A DNA stretch of 13,628 nt from DATARH01 sp050246595 (lineage in GTDB: Bacteria > Pseudomonadota > Alphaproteobacteria > ATCC43930 > CGMCC-115725), in assembly GCA_050246595.1 (NCBI GenBank), contig JBFWVT010000108.1, forward strand, positions 1-13,628. Reading direction: 5' to 3'. Positions 6,954-13,567 of the stretch are shown here, one piece after another (the stretch's first letter is position 1; each line of letters opens with the position of its first letter). The notes under the pieces are model-generated. The model was not told where the DNA came from. It was given only the letters and a program-made list of their open reading frames with translations, and did not search any database. Position numbers and translations under genes: made by a program.

Positions 6954-8558
6954 ATGGCCGGCGACTTCAAGTATATCAGCGCTGGGCAGCTGAAGGCGCA
7001 ATTGCATGATGGCGGCGAGATCGCCCTGCTCGATGCGCGCGAGGAAGGGGTCTTTCATGCGCGCCACCTGCTGCTGGCGTCCTGCGTGCCGCTCAGCCGC
7101 CTCGAATTGCTGATCGACGACCTCGTGCCGCGGCGCAGCACGCGCGTCGTATGGTGCGATGATAACGACGGTTCGGCACTGCTCGCCGCCCGGCGCATGG
7201 CGTCGTTCGGCTATACGAATTTGGCGGTGCTTGAGGGCGGTATCGCCGCCTGGGAGGCAGCCGGGTATCGCGTCTATAGCGGCGTGCACGTCCCGAGCAA
7301 GGCGTTCGCCGAGGTCGTCGAGCACGAGGCCGGGACGCCGTGGATATCGGCGTCCGATCTGAAGGCGCTGATCGATAGCGGCGCCGATATCGCGATCTTC
7401 GACAGCCGGTCTTACGAGGAGTATCACAACAACAGCATCCCGACCGCGATCAGCGTGCCCGGCGCCGAGCTGGTCTACCGTTTCACTGACATGGTGCCGT
7501 CGCCCGACACGACGGTGATCGTCAACTGCGGCGGCCGCACCCGCAGCATTATCGGGGCGCAGGCGCTGCGCAACGCCGGCTTCCGCAACAGGATCATGTC
7601 GCTGAAGGACGGTACGATGGCTTGGCACCTGGCCGGGTTCGAGGTCGTGCAGGGTGCGGCGCGGCGGCCGCCCGACATCTCCGAGACCGGACGGCGGGCG
7701 GCGATCGAGGCGGCAGCCCGGGTAGCCGAACGCTGCGGGATTCCCCGGATAGACAGAGCGGTGCTCGCAGCCTGGCGCGCTGAAGCGGACAGGCGCACCC
7801 TTTATGTGCTCGACGTGCGCACACAAGAGGAATACCGGGCCGGACATCTTGTTGGGGCGCGCTCGGCGCCGGGCGGGCAGCTCGTGCAGGAGACCGACGC
7901 CCATATCGCCACCTGGAACGCGCGTGTGGTGCTGGTTGACGACAATGGCGTCCGGGCGACGATGACGGCCTCCTGGCTGAAGCAGATGGGCTGGACCGAC
8001 GTGGCGGTATTGGTTGCCGATCCGTCGGCCGGAGACTGGCAGAGCGGCCCCGATACGCCGCGCGTACTTGGGCTCGAAGCCGTTGCCATCGCGACCATCG
8101 AGCCCGCCGACTTGCGGGACCGGCTCGCCGCCGGGAACACGGTGGTCATCGATCTCGATACGAGCCGGCGTTACGGCCGGGGCCACATTCCCGGCGCTTG
8201 GTTCGCGATCCGCAGCCGCCTCGCCGACGATCTGGGAAAACTGCCGAAGGCCGAGACGATCGTGCTGACATCGCCGGACGACGCGCTGGCCCGCTTGGCC
8301 GCTGCCGATTTGGCCGGGTCGGCAGGCGTGCCGGTCATGGTGCTGGCCGGCGGCACCGAGGCATGGGCCGGCGCCGGCCTGCCGCTCGAAACGGGGGCTG
8401 CTCGAATGGCGAGCGAGCCGGAAGACGTCGTGCTGTCGGCGCGCGAACGCGGCCAGGGGCGCGAGGAAGCGATGCGCGAGTATCTCGCCTGGGAGATCAA
8501 TCTCGTCAATCAGATGGCCACCGACGACGATCACCGCTTTCGGGTGGTGAGCGTCTGA
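6954..8558 (+). CDS. Four-domain rhodanese-like sulfurtransferase
   Basis: A 534-residue cytoplasmic protein (no signal peptide seen) built of four rhodanese domains, at about 5-110, 125-235, 265-365 and 375-480. Rhodaneses move sulfane sulfur through a cysteine persulfide. Domain 1 has C68 in VVWCDDNDGS. Domain 2 has C192 in the classical loop VNCGGRTRS. Domain 3 has VLVDDNGVR and domain 4 VLTSPDDA at the same place, both without cysteine, so these two are probably structural or regulatory. A charged tail (ARERGQGREEAMREYLAWE) ends the protein. The start is firm: AGGAGG at 6943-6948 before ATG 6954, only 15 nt after the desulfinase stop. Context suggests handling of the sulfur released by that enzyme, for example persulfide plus sulfite to thiosulfate (inference). 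Confidence 0.9.
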   Translation: MAGDFKYISAGQLKAQLHDGGEIALLDAREEGVFHARHLLLASCVPLSRLELLIDDLVPRRSTRVVWCDDNDGSALLAARRMASFGYTNLAVLEGGIAAWEAAGYRVYSGVHVPSKAFAEVVEHEAGTPWISASDLKALIDSGADIAIFDSRSYEEYHNNSIPTAISVPGAELVYRFTDMVPSPDTTVIVNCGGRTRSIIGAQALRNAGFRNRIMSLKDGTMAWHLAGFEVVQGAARRPPDISETGRRAAIEAAARVAERCGIPRIDRAVLAAWRAEADRRTLYVLDVRTQEEYRAGHLVGARSAPGGQLVQETDAHIATWNARVVLVDDNGVRATMTASWLKQMGWTDVAVLVADPSAGDWQSGPDTPRVLGLEAVAIATIEPADLRDRLAAGNTVVIDLDTSRRYGRGHIPGAWFAIRSRLADDLGKLPKAETIVLTSPDDALARLAAADLAGSAGVPVMVLAGGTEAWAGAGLPLETGAARMASEPEDVVLSARERGQGREEAMREYLAWEINLVNQMATDDDHRFRVVSV

Positions 8559-8586
8559 ACCGGCAATGACAGGCAGTGAGGGATGA

Positions 8587-9405
8587 ATGCGCTCGCAAGC
8601 TGAGAAGGGCCGCCTGTTCCGGGAATTGCATGCGCGACCCGGAATTCTGATCCTGCCAAACCCGTGGGATGCCGGCACCGCCAGATTGCTGACATCGCTC
8701 GGCTTCGAGGCGCTGGCGACGACCAGCCTCGGCATGGCGAACGCCCTCGGTCGGGTCGATGGCGAGGGTTTGGTGTCGCGCGCCGAGCTTCTGGAGAATT
8801 GCCGCATCATTGCCGAGGCGACCGACCTGCCGGTCAACGCCGATCTCGAAAACGGCTATGCTGACGACCCCAAGGAAGCCGCTTCAATTCTGCGCGATGC
8901 CGCCGAAATGGGTGTTGTCGGCGGCTCGATCGAGGATTGGAGCGGCGAGCGCATCTACGATTTCAACCACGCGACCGAGCGCGTCGCGGCCGGGGTCGAG
9001 GTCGCGCGCTCGCTGCCGGTGCCGTTTACCTTTGTCGCGCGGGCGGAGAACCTGATCCGCGGCCGGCCCGACCTCGACGATACGATCCGGCGCCTGCAGG
9101 CCTTCGAAAAGGCCGGCGCCGATGTGCTATACGCGCCCGGGCTGCGCGACTTGGCAACAATGCGCACGATTGTGCAGTCGATCGGCAAGCCGTTGAATGT
9201 CGTGATGAGCGCCGCCGATCCGTCGCTGACTGCCGCCGAGATGGAAGCGGTCGGTGTCAAGCGGCTGAGCGTCGGCGGAGCGCTGTCACGTCTCGCGCTT
9301 GCCGCTTTCATGAACGGCGCGCGTGAGATGCGGGAGCGGGGCGGCTTCACCTGGATGCGCGAGGCAGTGCCGACCAGCGATCTAAAGGCGGTATTCCGAG
9401 CGTAG
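8587..9405 (+). CDS. Isocitrate lyase/phosphoenolpyruvate mutase superfamily protein
   Basis: A 272-residue single-domain (beta/alpha)8 protein of the COG2513 type, related to methylisocitrate lyase (PrpB), PEP mutase and oxaloacetate hydrolase. Seen are LILPNPWDAGTARLL (21-35), the metal-site strand VNADLENGYAD (83-93), GSIEDWSGER (113-122) and ARAENLIRGR (151-160). The lyase motif K(K/R)CGH is not present at the active-site loop, where WSGERIYD stands, so methylisocitrate lyase activity is unlikely despite the tempting link to propionyl-CoA. The ATG at 8587 follows GAGGG (8578-8582); an overlapping ATG at 8583 stops after six codons. It lies 28 nt after the rhodanese gene, so it is the third gene of the operon. 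The substrate is unknown. Confidence 0.85.
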   Translation: MRSQAEKGRLFRELHARPGILILPNPWDAGTARLLTSLGFEALATTSLGMANALGRVDGEGLVSRAELLENCRIIAEATDLPVNADLENGYADDPKEAASILRDAAEMGVVGGSIEDWSGERIYDFNHATERVAAGVEVARSLPVPFTFVARAENLIRGRPDLDDTIRRLQAFEKAGADVLYAPGLRDLATMRTIVQSIGKPLNVVMSAADPSLTAAEMEAVGVKRLSVGGALSRLALAAFMNGAREMRERGGFTWMREAVPTSDLKAVFRA

Positions 9406-9445
9406 AAGACGGGCTTCAGCAGGGCACGGCGGCAGGGAGCAGGCG

Positions 9446-9514
9446 ATGAGAGTCGGGATCTCGCTCACAAGCAACTACCCGGGCGTGACAGATCCGCGGC
9501 AAGGCGCCCGGTGA
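9446..9514 (+). pseudogene. N-terminal scrap of a luciferase-like (LLM) flavin monooxygenase
   Basis: ATG at 9446, with GGGAG upstream, opens MRVGISLTSNYPGVTDPR followed by QGAR and a TGA at 9512-9514. This is the usual first 20-odd residues of LLM-class flavin-dependent oxidoreductases, where a tryptophan (TGG) normally follows. The sequence then changes to a dihydroxyphthalate decarboxylase-like gene. More than 90 percent of the LLM gene is missing, so this is a deletion scar. The family call is from memory of the very characteristic start. Confidence 0.6.
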
Positions 9515-10097
9515 ATGGCGCAGCGGCGGGCTCGAGCAGCCGGGCCGCGAGCCGCGGGTCGCGCTCAAGTTGCCGCAGGAAATTGAATTGCAGCCGATCC
9601 CAGCCGACAAGACACTGTCGCAGCATCTCGACAGCGGCCGGGTCGATGCGTTGATTTCGGCGTTGGCGCCCTCCTGCTTCGGTCGCAACCCGAAGGTGCG
9701 GCGGCTCTTTCCCGATTACCGTGCTGCGGAGGAGGCGTATTTCCGATGTGACCGAATGTTTCCGATCATGCATCTGGTCGGCATCAGGCGCTCGCTCGTC
9801 GAGCGACATCCCTGGCTCGCGGTCAATACCTAATTCGCCTATCTCAGGACCAAGGAGCTGTGCTACCGGCATATGGAGACGATCGGGCATCTGTTCACGA
9901 CGCTGCCCTGGCCGGTCGAGGAGTTCCGGCGCGCCCGCGCCCCGATGGGCGAGGATTTCTGGAGTTACGGGGTCGAGCCGAACCGCCGCGAGCTGGCGGC
10001 GGTGGCCCGATATGCGCACGAGCAGGGGATCAATCCGCGTGCGGTGGCGCCGGAGGAGCTGTTCGCGCCATCGACACTGTCACTGGCAAAAATTTGA
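9513..10097 (+). pseudogene. 4,5-dihydroxyphthalate decarboxylase-like protein, 5'-truncated with internal stop
   Basis: About 195 codons of the C-terminal part of a protein related to 4,5-dihydroxyphthalate decarboxylase, whose fold is that of periplasmic substrate-binding proteins. Motifs in order are EWRSGGLEQPGR, PIPADKTLSQHLDSGRVDAL, APSCFGRNPKVRRLFPDYR, FPIMHLVGIRRSLVERHPWL, then a TAA at 9831-9833. In the same frame follow FAYLRTKE, FWSYGVEPNRRELA, EQGINPRAVAPEELFAPSTL and the natural TGA. The first 120-140 residues of the family (usually about 330) are missing, replaced by the LLM scrap. It is inactive by truncation and nonsense mutation. In this family the protein would decarboxylate or bind an aromatic or pyrrole-type acid; here the role is lost. 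Confidence 0.8.
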
Positions 10098-10155
10098 GCT
10101 GGTTCCGCTCCGGTGAAATCAGCGCGGTCGGCCAGCAGCAATCCGCTCGGCAGAC

Positions 10156-10160
10156 AGGAG
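10156..10160 (+). promoter_or_regulatory. Ribosome binding site fixing the amidase start
   Basis: AGGAG six bases before ATG 10167. It favours this start over the in-frame ATG at 10113, whose extra 18 residues overlap the end region of the pseudogene and have no family support. Confidence 0.65.
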
Positions 10161-10166
10161 CATTCG

Positions 10167-11618
10167 ATGAGCGAGGAACTGTGGCGGATGTCCGCGGTCG
10201 AGGCGGTGGGGCGGCTGCGGAAGGGCGAAGTCTCGCCGCTTGAGCTGGTCGAAGCTTCGGCTCGGCGCATCGCCGAGGTCGAGCCGGCGGTCAACGCGCT
10301 GCCGACCCTCTGTCTCGACCGGGCCCGCGATCATGCCGGCCGCATCATGCGGGGCGGCGCTTCCTGCGAGGCCGCCGGCGAGGCGGGCTGGCTCGCGGGT
10401 CTGCCGGTCTCGATCAAGGACCTGACCGATGTGGCGGGCGTCCGCACGACCTACGGCTCGCCGCTCTTCGCCGATCACGTGCCGACCCGCTCGCACCCGC
10501 TGGTCGAGCGCATCGAGCGCAAGGGCGGCATCGTGATCGGCAAGTCGAACACGCCCGAATTCGGCGCCGGCGGCAGCACCTTCAATGAGGTGTTCGGGCG
10601 GACGCGCAATCCCTGGAACACCGCGCTGACCTCGGGCGGCTCGACCGGCGGCGGCGCGGTGTCGGTGGCGACCGGCGAGGTCTGGCTGGCGCAAGGCACC
10701 GATCACGGCGGCTCGTTGCGTGGCCCAGGCAGTCACTGCTCCGTGGTCGGGCTGCGGCCGTCGCCGGGCCGCGTGACGCGCGGCACGGTGAACAATCTCT
10801 GGAGCCCGCTCTCGGTGCAGGGGCCGATGGCGCGCAGCGTCGCCGACCTGGCGCTGTTCCTCGACACGATGGCCGGCTTCTGCCCGCACGATCCGCTGAC
10901 GTTCGACGCGCCGGCCGTGTCCTTCAGCGATAGCTTGGCTCGTTCCGTTGCTCCCCGGCGCGTTGCGTTCACCGCCGACTACAACGGCCGCATGCCGATC
11001 GATCGCGAAGTGCGCGAAATCTGCACCAGTGCGGCGCGGCGTTTCGCGGAGCTGGGATGCATCGTCGAGGAAACCTCGCCCGAAATCGGCACAGCGGACG
11101 AGGCGTTCCATATCCTGCGCAGCCAGCATTTCGTCGTCGATCGCGAGCTGCAGCTCAGGAGCAGCCGCGACAGGCTGAAACCCGACATCGTCTGGAACAC
11201 CGAACGCGGTCTTGGCCAGACCCCCTCCGATATCGCGCGCGCCGACCGCGAGCGCGCCGCGTTCTACCGACGCATGATCGCGTTCTTCGATACCTATGAT
11301 CTGCTGGTCACGCCAGGCGCGCTGACCCCGGCTTTCGACGTCAATCTGCGCAACGCCCCGACGATCGGCGGGCAGAAACTCGACAACTACATGAGCGGCT
11401 CGACCGTCACGGCGGTGATCACGCTCACGGCCTGTCCCGCCATGGTTATTCCGTGCGGTTTCGACCGATTCGGCAGGCCGGTGGGGCTGCAGCTCGTCGG
11501 CAAGCCGCGCGGCGAGGCGACGCTGCTGCAGGCCGCCGCCTTGTTCGAGGCGCTGTTCGGTCTGAACCGCCTCCTGCCGATCGATCCCAAACCAGGCTCC
11601 GTTCCGCCGACAATCTGA
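10167..11618 (+). CDS. Amidase-signature family hydrolase
   Basis: A 483-residue amidase-signature enzyme that should hydrolyse a C-N amide bond. The Ser-cisSer-Lys triad is visible: K84 in PVSIKDLTDV, S159 in SGGSTGGGA, and the nucleophile S183 in GTDHGGSLRGPGSHC. The downstream GLRPSPGRV and QGPMARSVADLAL are standard for the family. The histidine in GTDHGGS (usually Thr or Ile) and GPGSHC in place of the common PAAFCG are mild departures. No signal peptide is seen. The chosen ATG follows AGGAG (10156-10160). The next gene starts 10 nt after its stop, which suggests co-transcription, but there is no clear functional link to the repair pair. The specific substrate (aliphatic amide, acylated amino acid, 6-aminohexanoate oligomer or other) cannot be told. 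Confidence 0.88.
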   Translation: MSEELWRMSAVEAVGRLRKGEVSPLELVEASARRIAEVEPAVNALPTLCLDRARDHAGRIMRGGASCEAAGEAGWLAGLPVSIKDLTDVAGVRTTYGSPLFADHVPTRSHPLVERIERKGGIVIGKSNTPEFGAGGSTFNEVFGRTRNPWNTALTSGGSTGGGAVSVATGEVWLAQGTDHGGSLRGPGSHCSVVGLRPSPGRVTRGTVNNLWSPLSVQGPMARSVADLALFLDTMAGFCPHDPLTFDAPAVSFSDSLARSVAPRRVAFTADYNGRMPIDREVREICTSAARRFAELGCIVEETSPEIGTADEAFHILRSQHFVVDRELQLRSSRDRLKPDIVWNTERGLGQTPSDIARADRERAAFYRRMIAFFDTYDLLVTPGALTPAFDVNLRNAPTIGGQKLDNYMSGSTVTAVITLTACPAMVIPCGFDRFGRPVGLQLVGKPRGEATLLQAAALFEALFGLNRLLPIDPKPGSVPPTI

Positions 11619-11628
11619 ACCCGATCCA

Positions 11629-12279
11629 ATGCCCTTGCAGAACCGGGTGACACCCTATGGTGACATCGTTGCGATACCGCAAAGGGGCATGTTCACCGGC
11701 AACCGCGGGATTATCCATGACCCGACTACCCGGACGCTGCTGAACAGGCGCTGGACGAGCAAGGCCTGGCTCGTTTGTATATGCGAATTCAAGGGGCGCC
11801 GCCGCACGGTCATGGGTTCCCGCAGTTGGACGGAGTTGTTCTTTCTCGACGAGGCGATCGCGCTCGCGGCAGGACACCGCCCGTGTTTCTCCTGCCGCCG
11901 AGATGCCGCGGAAACCTTTCGTGACGCGTGGGCGTTCGGCAAGGCAGCAAAGGTCCCCCGGGCTGCGGAAATCGACGCCGTACTGCACGCGGATCGGCTC
12001 GATCACGGGCGCGAGCGAGTGCATCCGATCACGGCTCGCCCGAACGAATTGCCCGACGGCACCGTGATCGCAGCCGTGGGCGAGCCCTATACCTTGGCGC
12101 ATGGCCGAGCGTTCCGTTGGACGGCGCGCGGCTATGAGGGGCCTGTAGAAGTTCCTCGCTGCGACGCGCTGCCGACCCCACCTCCGACGCTGGGAGCGCT
12201 TCGTGCCGGTTATCGGCCGGTGCTGCACCCGAGTATTGACGCGATGCAGACCGCAACCGCTGATGCCTGGCCTGCTTAG
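11629..12279 (+). CDS. Conserved protein with an Ada-type cysteine segment, paired with AlkB
   Basis: A 216-residue protein of no named family known to me, though similar proteins next to alkB in alphaproteobacteria are familiar. Cysteines are C50 and C52 (AWLVCICEFKGRRR), C86 and C89 (HRPCFSCRRD) and C178. The stretch ELFFLDEAIALAAGHRPCFSCRRD (69-92) closely resembles the end of the Ada N-terminal zinc domain, where FF..A..A.AAGFRPC.RC carries two of the four zinc cysteines; C50/C52 sit about where the other pair would be. A metal site is therefore plausible (inference). The C-terminal part has FRWTARGYEG and LRAGYRP. The ATG at 11629 gives a natural MPLQNRV start but has no strong ribosome site; translation may be coupled to the amidase 10 nt upstream. 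Its end overlaps alkB by 17 nt. Confidence 0.8.
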   Translation: MPLQNRVTPYGDIVAIPQRGMFTGNRGIIHDPTTRTLLNRRWTSKAWLVCICEFKGRRRTVMGSRSWTELFFLDEAIALAAGHRPCFSCRRDAAETFRDAWAFGKAAKVPRAAEIDAVLHADRLDHGRERVHPITARPNELPDGTVIAAVGEPYTLAHGRAFRWTARGYEGPVEVPRCDALPTPPPTLGALRAGYRPVLHPSIDAMQTATADAWPA

Positions 12280-12916
12280 TGCTGCCGGCCTCGCCGAGGA
12301 GCCGGAGGATGAAGCGATCGCGCCCGGCGCCATGCTGCTGCGCGGTTTCGCCTTGCCGTTCGTGGATGGTATTCTCAGGGCACTCAACGACATCGCCGCG
12401 CAGGCGCCATTCCGGCACATGATCACGCCATGGGGCGCGGTGATGTCGGTCGCAATGACCAATTGCGGCGAGGTGGGATGGCTGACCGACCGCGCCGGCT
12501 ACCGCTACGATCGGATCGACCCGGAAACGGGCCGGAAGTGGCCGGACATGCCGGCGTGCTTCCGCGCGCTGGCGAGCTGTGCCGCGGATCAGACCGGCTA
12601 CACGGGCTTCGTGCCGGATGCCTGCCTGGTCAACCGCTACACGCCAGGCACCAAGCTGACGCTGCATCAGGACAGGGACGAGCGCGACTATGCGCAGCCG
12701 ATCGTCTCGGTGTCGCTGGGTCTGCCCGCCGCCTTCCAGTTCGGCGGGTCGAAGCGTCGCGATCCGGTGCGGAGGTTTCCGATCCAGCATGGCGATGTCG
12801 TCGTGTGGGGCAATGAGTCGCGGCTCGCCTACCACGGTGTTGCCGAGATCAAAGAGGGCGAGCACCCGCGTCTCGGCGCGCTGCGCATTAACCTGACGTT
12901 CCGCCGCGCGTTATAA
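12263..12916 (+). CDS. alkB: AlkB, Fe(II)/2-oxoglutarate-dependent DNA/RNA repair dioxygenase
   Basis: A 217-residue AlkB that oxidatively removes 1-methyladenine- and 3-methylcytosine-type lesions from nucleic acids. It has nearly the length of the E. coli protein (216). The iron ligands are H135 and D137 in TLHQDRDE and H191 in AYHGV. The 2-oxoglutarate arginines are R208 and R214 in ALRINLTFRR. Nucleotide-recognition segments are seen in MSVAMTNCGEVGWLTD (61-76), GYRYDRIDPETGRKWPDMP and FVPDACLVNRYTPG. The ATG at 12263 overlaps the end of the upstream gene (stop at 12277-12279) and gives the typical AlkB N-terminus ending in MLLRGFA. The frame is open 20 codons further upstream, within the other gene. 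The overlap indicates translational coupling and a shared role. No Ada box or promoter of its own was recognised. Confidence 0.96.
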   Translation: MPGLLSAAGLAEEPEDEAIAPGAMLLRGFALPFVDGILRALNDIAAQAPFRHMITPWGAVMSVAMTNCGEVGWLTDRAGYRYDRIDPETGRKWPDMPACFRALASCAADQTGYTGFVPDACLVNRYTPGTKLTLHQDRDERDYAQPIVSVSLGLPAAFQFGGSKRRDPVRRFPIQHGDVVVWGNESRLAYHGVAEIKEGEHPRLGALRINLTFRRAL

Positions 12917-12922
12917 AACGGA

Positions 12923-13183
12923 TCAGCGTGGACGAGCGGTACTCGCCGCAACCGCCTCGATTTCGATCAGCCACGCCGGATTGACCAGCGTATTGACAAT
13001 GATTGTCGCCGAGCCGGGATGCGCATCACTGAAATGCTTCGCCCGCGCTGCGCCGGCCGCAGCGACATCCTTCGAACGCACGAGATAGGCGGCGATCTTA
13101 ACGAGATCCCCGACACTCATGCCGGCCTCGGCGAGGATCGCGATGATGTTCCGCCAGCACGCTTCGGCCTGCGCCTCGATTGT
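12923..13183 (-). pseudogene. RidA (YjgF/YER057c/UK114) family protein, N-terminus lost
   Basis: The C-terminal 85 or so residues of a RidA-family protein: EAQAEACWRNIIAILAEAG, LVKIAAYLVRSKDVAAAGAA, then ATIIVNTLVNPAWLIEIEAV. RidA proteins are about 130 residues, form trimers and hydrolyse reactive enamine/imine intermediates; some branches have other roles. The first 45 or so residues, including the substrate-contacting N-terminal strands, are missing. The sequence joins at about 13178-13186 in frame to IS66 TnpC (GKEVTELLE before TIEAQAE), so an open frame of 114 codons with a spurious start runs across the junction. Some catalytic-site residues should be lost, so it is probably non-functional. 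It is convergent with alkB, with only 6 nt between the stops. Confidence 0.8.
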
Positions 13184-13221
13184 TTCGAGGAGCTCGGTGA
13201 CCTCTTTGCCGAGCCGGGCCC

Positions 13222-13269
13222 TCTCGCCGCCGCACTTTCTTGCCGCCGCACTTTCTTGCCGCCGCACTT
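13222..13269. repeat. 16-bp tandem repeat, three copies, in the TnpC zinc-finger region
   Basis: Plus-strand unit TCTTGCCGCCGCACTT at 13238-13253 and 13254-13269; the copy at 13222-13237 differs by one base (TCTC). It encodes KCGG of the zinc finger and shifts the frame. Confidence 0.96.
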
Positions 13270-13502
13270 GGGACAGCAGCAGGCGCCCTCGTGCTTCGGT
13301 TCATGCACGATCTCCCGACGCGGCAGGCGGTCCGGCGGCGGTTTGCGCTGTGGCCGCTCTCCCTCCCGGATCGGCAGCGGCCGGTCTTCGGTAAGAGCCT
13401 TTGCGATCTCTTCGGCGCCGCCCGCTGCCAGCTCCTCGAGCCGCGGTTCGAGCCGCTCAATCTGCCGGGGCAGCCGCTCCGAGGAGCGGCCAAACTGCAT
13501 CC

Positions 13503-13567
13503 GCCGCAGCCTGGCGCCGCAGCCTGGCGCCGCAGCCTGGCGCCGCAGCCTGGCGCCGCAGCCTGGC
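13503..13567. repeat. 13-bp tandem repeat, five perfect copies, in TnpC
   Basis: GCCGCAGCCTGGC is repeated five times without a mismatch and without spacers. One copy corresponds to the normal ARLRR codons on the minus strand; the other four are extra. Confidence 0.97.

Noticed and set aside
5589..8837. Very long open frame on the minus strand (1082 codons)
   Set aside because: It is the antisense shadow of the desulfinase and rhodanese genes in GC-rich codons. It is rich in Arg, His, Gly and Pro, matches no family, and crosses an intergenic region.
9831..9833. TAA in the decarboxylase-like gene as recoding or two separate small genes
   Set aside because: Family motifs continue in the same frame on both sides of the stop and the 5' part is missing, so it is a pseudogene.
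10119..11129. 336-codon minus-strand open frame
   Set aside because: Antisense to the amidase, low-complexity Arg/Gly/Ala composition and no motif.
12917..12922. Terminator between convergent alkB and RidA genes
   Set aside because: Only six bases separate the stops and no stem-loop with a T-run is visible.
13222..13567. CRISPR-like repeats
   Set aside because: The 16-bp and 13-bp units are directly adjacent without spacers, lie inside a transposase gene, and no cas genes are present.
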